From assembly GCA_050743125.1 (NCBI GenBank), contig JBOGEB010000054.1, positions 1 through 23,546 on the forward strand: DNA of 23,546 bases, read 5' to 3'. Of the stretch, positions 21,429 to 23,546 are shown one piece after another. Both the position numbers and the translations under genes were made by a program. Under the pieces are notes generated by a model, which was not told where the DNA came from, did no database searches, and saw only the letters and a list, made by a program, of their open reading frames with translations. Each line of letters opens with the position of its first letter. The stretch's first letter is position 1. The DNA comes from JBOGEB01 sp050743125. GTDB taxonomy: Bacteria > Actinomycetota > Nitriliruptoria > Euzebyales > Egibacteraceae.

Positions 21429-21476
21429 ATGAGCAAATTGACAAAGGCTGAGCTCGACCGGCTGCGCAGACTCTGA
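21429..21476 (+). pseudogene. Detached 5' fragment of the HTH regulator gene
   Basis: ATG-initiated 15-codon frame MSKLTKAELDRLRRL ending in TGA at 21474. The downstream regulator frame continues without its own start as TAQGRGTSDQIADEI. Removing one of the two CT units at 21471-21474 joins the two into a smooth N-terminal HTH-like sequence, so a CT duplication probably broke the frame. Confidence 0.5.
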
Positions 21477-21559
21477 CCGCTCAAGGCCGGGGCACATCAG
21501 ACCAGATCGCCGACGAGATCCGCCACCAGTGCGGCTGCTCGAAGCTCGCCGCCTACCGC

Positions 21560-22942
21560 ATGGCCCACGGCCTCAGCCAGCCCGAGGCCGCCGAACGCTA
21601 CCAGCAGGCCACCGGCGGGGTCATGGACCAGCCGCTGCTGTCCAAGCTGGAGCAGTTCCCGCTGGCGGCCAGCCGCGCGCCGCTGGCCGCCCAGCTGATC
21701 GGGTTCGCCACGGCCTATGGGACCACGCCGCTGCGGCTGGTCGGCCCCTACACGCTCGAACGGCTCGACCCCCACGAGCGCAACGTGCTGGTCCGCTGCA
21801 ACGCCGCGTTCACCCCAGCGCCGCCGCCACCGGCGCCCACAGAGCGCCCGGATAGCCTGGGACACGGCGAGACCCCGGACGCCTTGGGTATCCGCCGGGT
21901 GCGCCTCGCCGACAGCACCCTCGAGATGGAAAGGCAGGCGGCGGTGGCAGCTCGCAGAGCGCTGCGCTTCCTCGCCAGCGCGGAAGGCAGCAACGTCGGC
22001 CCCGAGACCCTGGACCAGCTCCGCGACGAGGTCCGCCGGCTGGCCGTCGCCTACCAGACCCAGCCGCTCCCGACGGTCCTCGGCGACTTGGTCGAGGTCC
22101 AGGACGTCGCGTTCCGGCTGCTGGAAGGCCGCCAACGCCCGGACCAGACACGCGAGCTGTACCTGCTCGCGGGGATCGCGTCCGGACTCTTGGTGGGCGC
22201 GAGCAACGACCTCGGTGACCGGCACGCTGGGATGATGCAGGCGCGTACGGCGTATGTGTGCGCGGACAACGCCGGCCACGACGGGTTGCGCGCCTGGGTG
22301 CGCGGGCTCCAATCCCGGACCGCGTACTGGGGCGGATGGCCGCACGAGGCGCTGCGCTACGCCCAGCTCGGCGCCGATACCGCAGCTCGGGTCACCGGCA
22401 CGGTGGCGGTATGGCTGCCAGCTTTGGCGGCACGGGCGTGGGCGGCCCTCGGCAACGGGAATGAGTCACGAACGGCCGTCGAACGCGCGCGCACCGCCAG
22501 GGATGCGGTCACGCCAGACGAGCTCGACGAACTCGGTGGGGAACTGACGTTCAGCCGGCCTCGGCAGCTCTACTATGCGGCGGATACCACGGTGTGGCTG
22601 CCGGGCGAGGAAGAGCGCGCCGAGCGCGAGGCGGCCGAGGCTATAGAGGCCTTCGAGCACGCGGACCCAGCTGAGCGAGCGTTCACCGACGAGGCCGGCT
22701 CACGCGCCGACCTCGCCCTCGCACGCGCGCACCGCGGCGAACTCGACGGCACGCGCGAGGCGCTGCAGCCGGTGCTGGACCTGCCGGCCGCGCAGCGAAC
22801 CCCCAGCATCATCGCGATCACCCTCCGGGTGCACACGGCGCTCCGCGACCCGCGCTACCGCGGCTCGCCGGCAGCGCGCCAGGCGCAGGAGGAGATCGAG
22901 GCGTTCTGCCAGGCCACCGCAGCGACCGCCCTGCCCCGCTGA
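21560..22942 (+). CDS. HTH (XRE-like) regulator with helical-repeat C-terminal region
   Basis: 460 aa from the first ATG, but the coding frame clearly extends upstream to about 21473: SDQIADEIRHQCGCSKLAAYR precedes the ATG and continues into MAHGLSQPEAAERYQQ, with DQPLLSKLEQFP as the end of the HTH. The N-terminus is thus truncated or frameshifted. Residues about 115-450 are alpha-helical, Ala/Leu/Arg-rich and resemble the TPR-like sensor half of actinobacterial XRE regulators (LYLLAGIASGLLVGAS, ARTAYVCADNAGHDGLRAWVRG, WPHEALRYAQLGADTA, LALARAHRGELDGTREAL). Its ligand and targets are unknown. It is the only clear plus-strand gene in the window. Confidence 0.8.
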   Translation: MAHGLSQPEAAERYQQATGGVMDQPLLSKLEQFPLAASRAPLAAQLIGFATAYGTTPLRLVGPYTLERLDPHERNVLVRCNAAFTPAPPPPAPTERPDSLGHGETPDALGIRRVRLADSTLEMERQAAVAARRALRFLASAEGSNVGPETLDQLRDEVRRLAVAYQTQPLPTVLGDLVEVQDVAFRLLEGRQRPDQTRELYLLAGIASGLLVGASNDLGDRHAGMMQARTAYVCADNAGHDGLRAWVRGLQSRTAYWGGWPHEALRYAQLGADTAARVTGTVAVWLPALAARAWAALGNGNESRTAVERARTARDAVTPDELDELGGELTFSRPRQLYYAADTTVWLPGEEERAEREAAEAIEAFEHADPAERAFTDEAGSRADLALARAHRGELDGTREALQPVLDLPAAQRTPSIIAITLRVHTALRDPRYRGSPAARQAQEEIEAFCQATAATALPR

Positions 22943-23073
22943 ACCGCCCTCACCGTGACCACCGGCGACCTGCAGGCTGACTCAATCAAGCAAGCCACCA
23001 GCGCTCGGCCTCGCGCACCCCTCGGTCGTGCTGCTGTTCGCGGACGGCCTGTCGGGTGTGGGGATCGCCGAAC

Positions 23074-23125
23074 GGGGGTCGGCGGTGAGTGGCGGTCAAG
23101 TCCGCCACTCACGTCCGCCACCCCC
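23074..23125. terminator. Strong hairpin downstream of the HTH regulator
   Basis: Perfect 11-bp arms GTGAGTGGCGG (23085-23095) and its complement (23102-23112) with a 6-base loop. GGGGGT and ACCCCC add an outer stem with small bulges. It lies about 130 bp after the HTH gene stop and about 105 bp from the convergent small gene's stop, so a bidirectional terminator is plausible. There is no T-run. The remaining gap (22943-23230) shows nothing else. Confidence 0.5.
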
Positions 23126-23230
23126 GCTACCGCCCCGCTGCTGTTCTTCCCGCTTGACAGCCTCTTGTGATCGCTTCGCAGCAAGCCAGTCGTTCAACCC
23201 TCCGTCACGTACGGTCTCGATCTCACCTGA

Positions 23231-23443
23231 TCAAAACGTCGTGTTTGCAGCATTGGGGTCTTCAGCATCGACGGCTCGGGTAGCCACCTCGAATACCACC
23301 GCATCGGCATAAGGATGGCCTTCGCTGTACTGCATCTTGAGTGTCTCTACGAGGTCCCACGTAGCGACGTCCTTGTAAGGACGATTCGGGTCGTGGGCAG
23401 TGCCCGGCTGCTGCACGGTCTCTGCTGTGGTCTGTGCGCTCAT
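23231..23443 (-). CDS. Small hypothetical protein
   Basis: About 70 aa from the ATG at 23443 (an upstream start at 23491 would add 16 less plausible residues). The sequence is acidic and not GC-biased junk: an N-terminal polar run (MSAQTTAETVQQPGTAHDPN) is followed by a likely helical core (VATWDLVETLKMQYSEG, DAVVFEVATRAVDAED). I do not recognise the family. Its ribosome binding site is weak. It converges on the HTH gene. Confidence 0.55.
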   Translation of the reverse strand: MSAQTTAETVQQPGTAHDPNRPYKDVATWDLVETLKMQYSEGHPYADAVVFEVATRAVDAEDPNAANTTF

Positions 23444-23546
23444 GGTCGCTGACTCTACGCCGAGGCCGTAGCACCCCCGTCGTCCCGCCAATCCGGGGCA
23501 ACCGCCCTCTGACAGCCGCGGCCGGGAGAAGGGGCTGACCGCGATC

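Noticed and set aside
20549..21430. Minus-strand frame starting MSVRVVRAWW upstream of the TetR-type gene
   Set aside because: Runs through hairpins and far into the TetR gene; no ribosome binding site or domain. Only a possible decayed gene in its first part.
23150..23225. tRNA-like GTTCAACCC motif after the strong hairpin
   Set aside because: No matching acceptor, D or anticodon stems could be formed around it.

Overview
The window is high-GC DNA (roughly 70% by eye) carrying an actinobacterial division and cell-wall (dcw) cluster on the minus strand. The phylum call rests on three things: the linked set ftsZ, pgeF, yggS-type, sepF, ylmG, divIVA; the absence of ftsA beside ftsZ; and frequent GTG starts with 4-base stop/start overlaps. 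MurE has a DNPR motif, which predicts meso-diaminopimelate peptidoglycan. I cannot resolve the class.

Read in the direction of transcription (right to left), the cluster is: an HNH endonuclease gene, mraZ with its operator, a small tail-anchored ORF, rsmH, ftsL, ftsI, murE, murF, mraY, murD, ftsW, an 18-codon mini-ORF, murB, ftsQ, a 302-bp gap with a good ftsZ promoter, ftsZ, pgeF, a yggS-type gene, sepF, ylmG, divIVA, and a membrane protein with C-terminal helix-hairpin-helix motifs. MurE, MurF, MraY, MurD and MurB supply steps of lipid II synthesis. FtsW and FtsI polymerise and cross-link septal wall. FtsL and FtsQ belong to the regulatory subcomplex. FtsZ, SepF and DivIVA organise the septum and poles.

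Three things are unusual. First, murG and murC, normally between ftsW and murB, are missing; only an 18-codon ORF coupled at both ends lies there. Second, the genes are peppered with GC-rich palindromes and tandem repeats that stay in frame. They form low-complexity inserts or tails in YggS, PgeF, FtsQ, MurF, FtsI, FtsL and the RsmH start, and related palindromes lie between genes. One exact 13-mer occurs four times, and pgeF and murF share an identical 16-mer. Third, FtsI has a cytoplasmic tail of about 180 residues built from five 21-23-residue Arg/Ser/Pro repeats.

The right-hand third (about 19.3-23.5 kb) is more accessory: the HNH gene, a TetR regulator, a 570-bp region of hairpins without a convincing gene, a plus-strand HTH regulator with an apparent CT-duplication frameshift near its start, a strong hairpin, and a small hypothetical gene.
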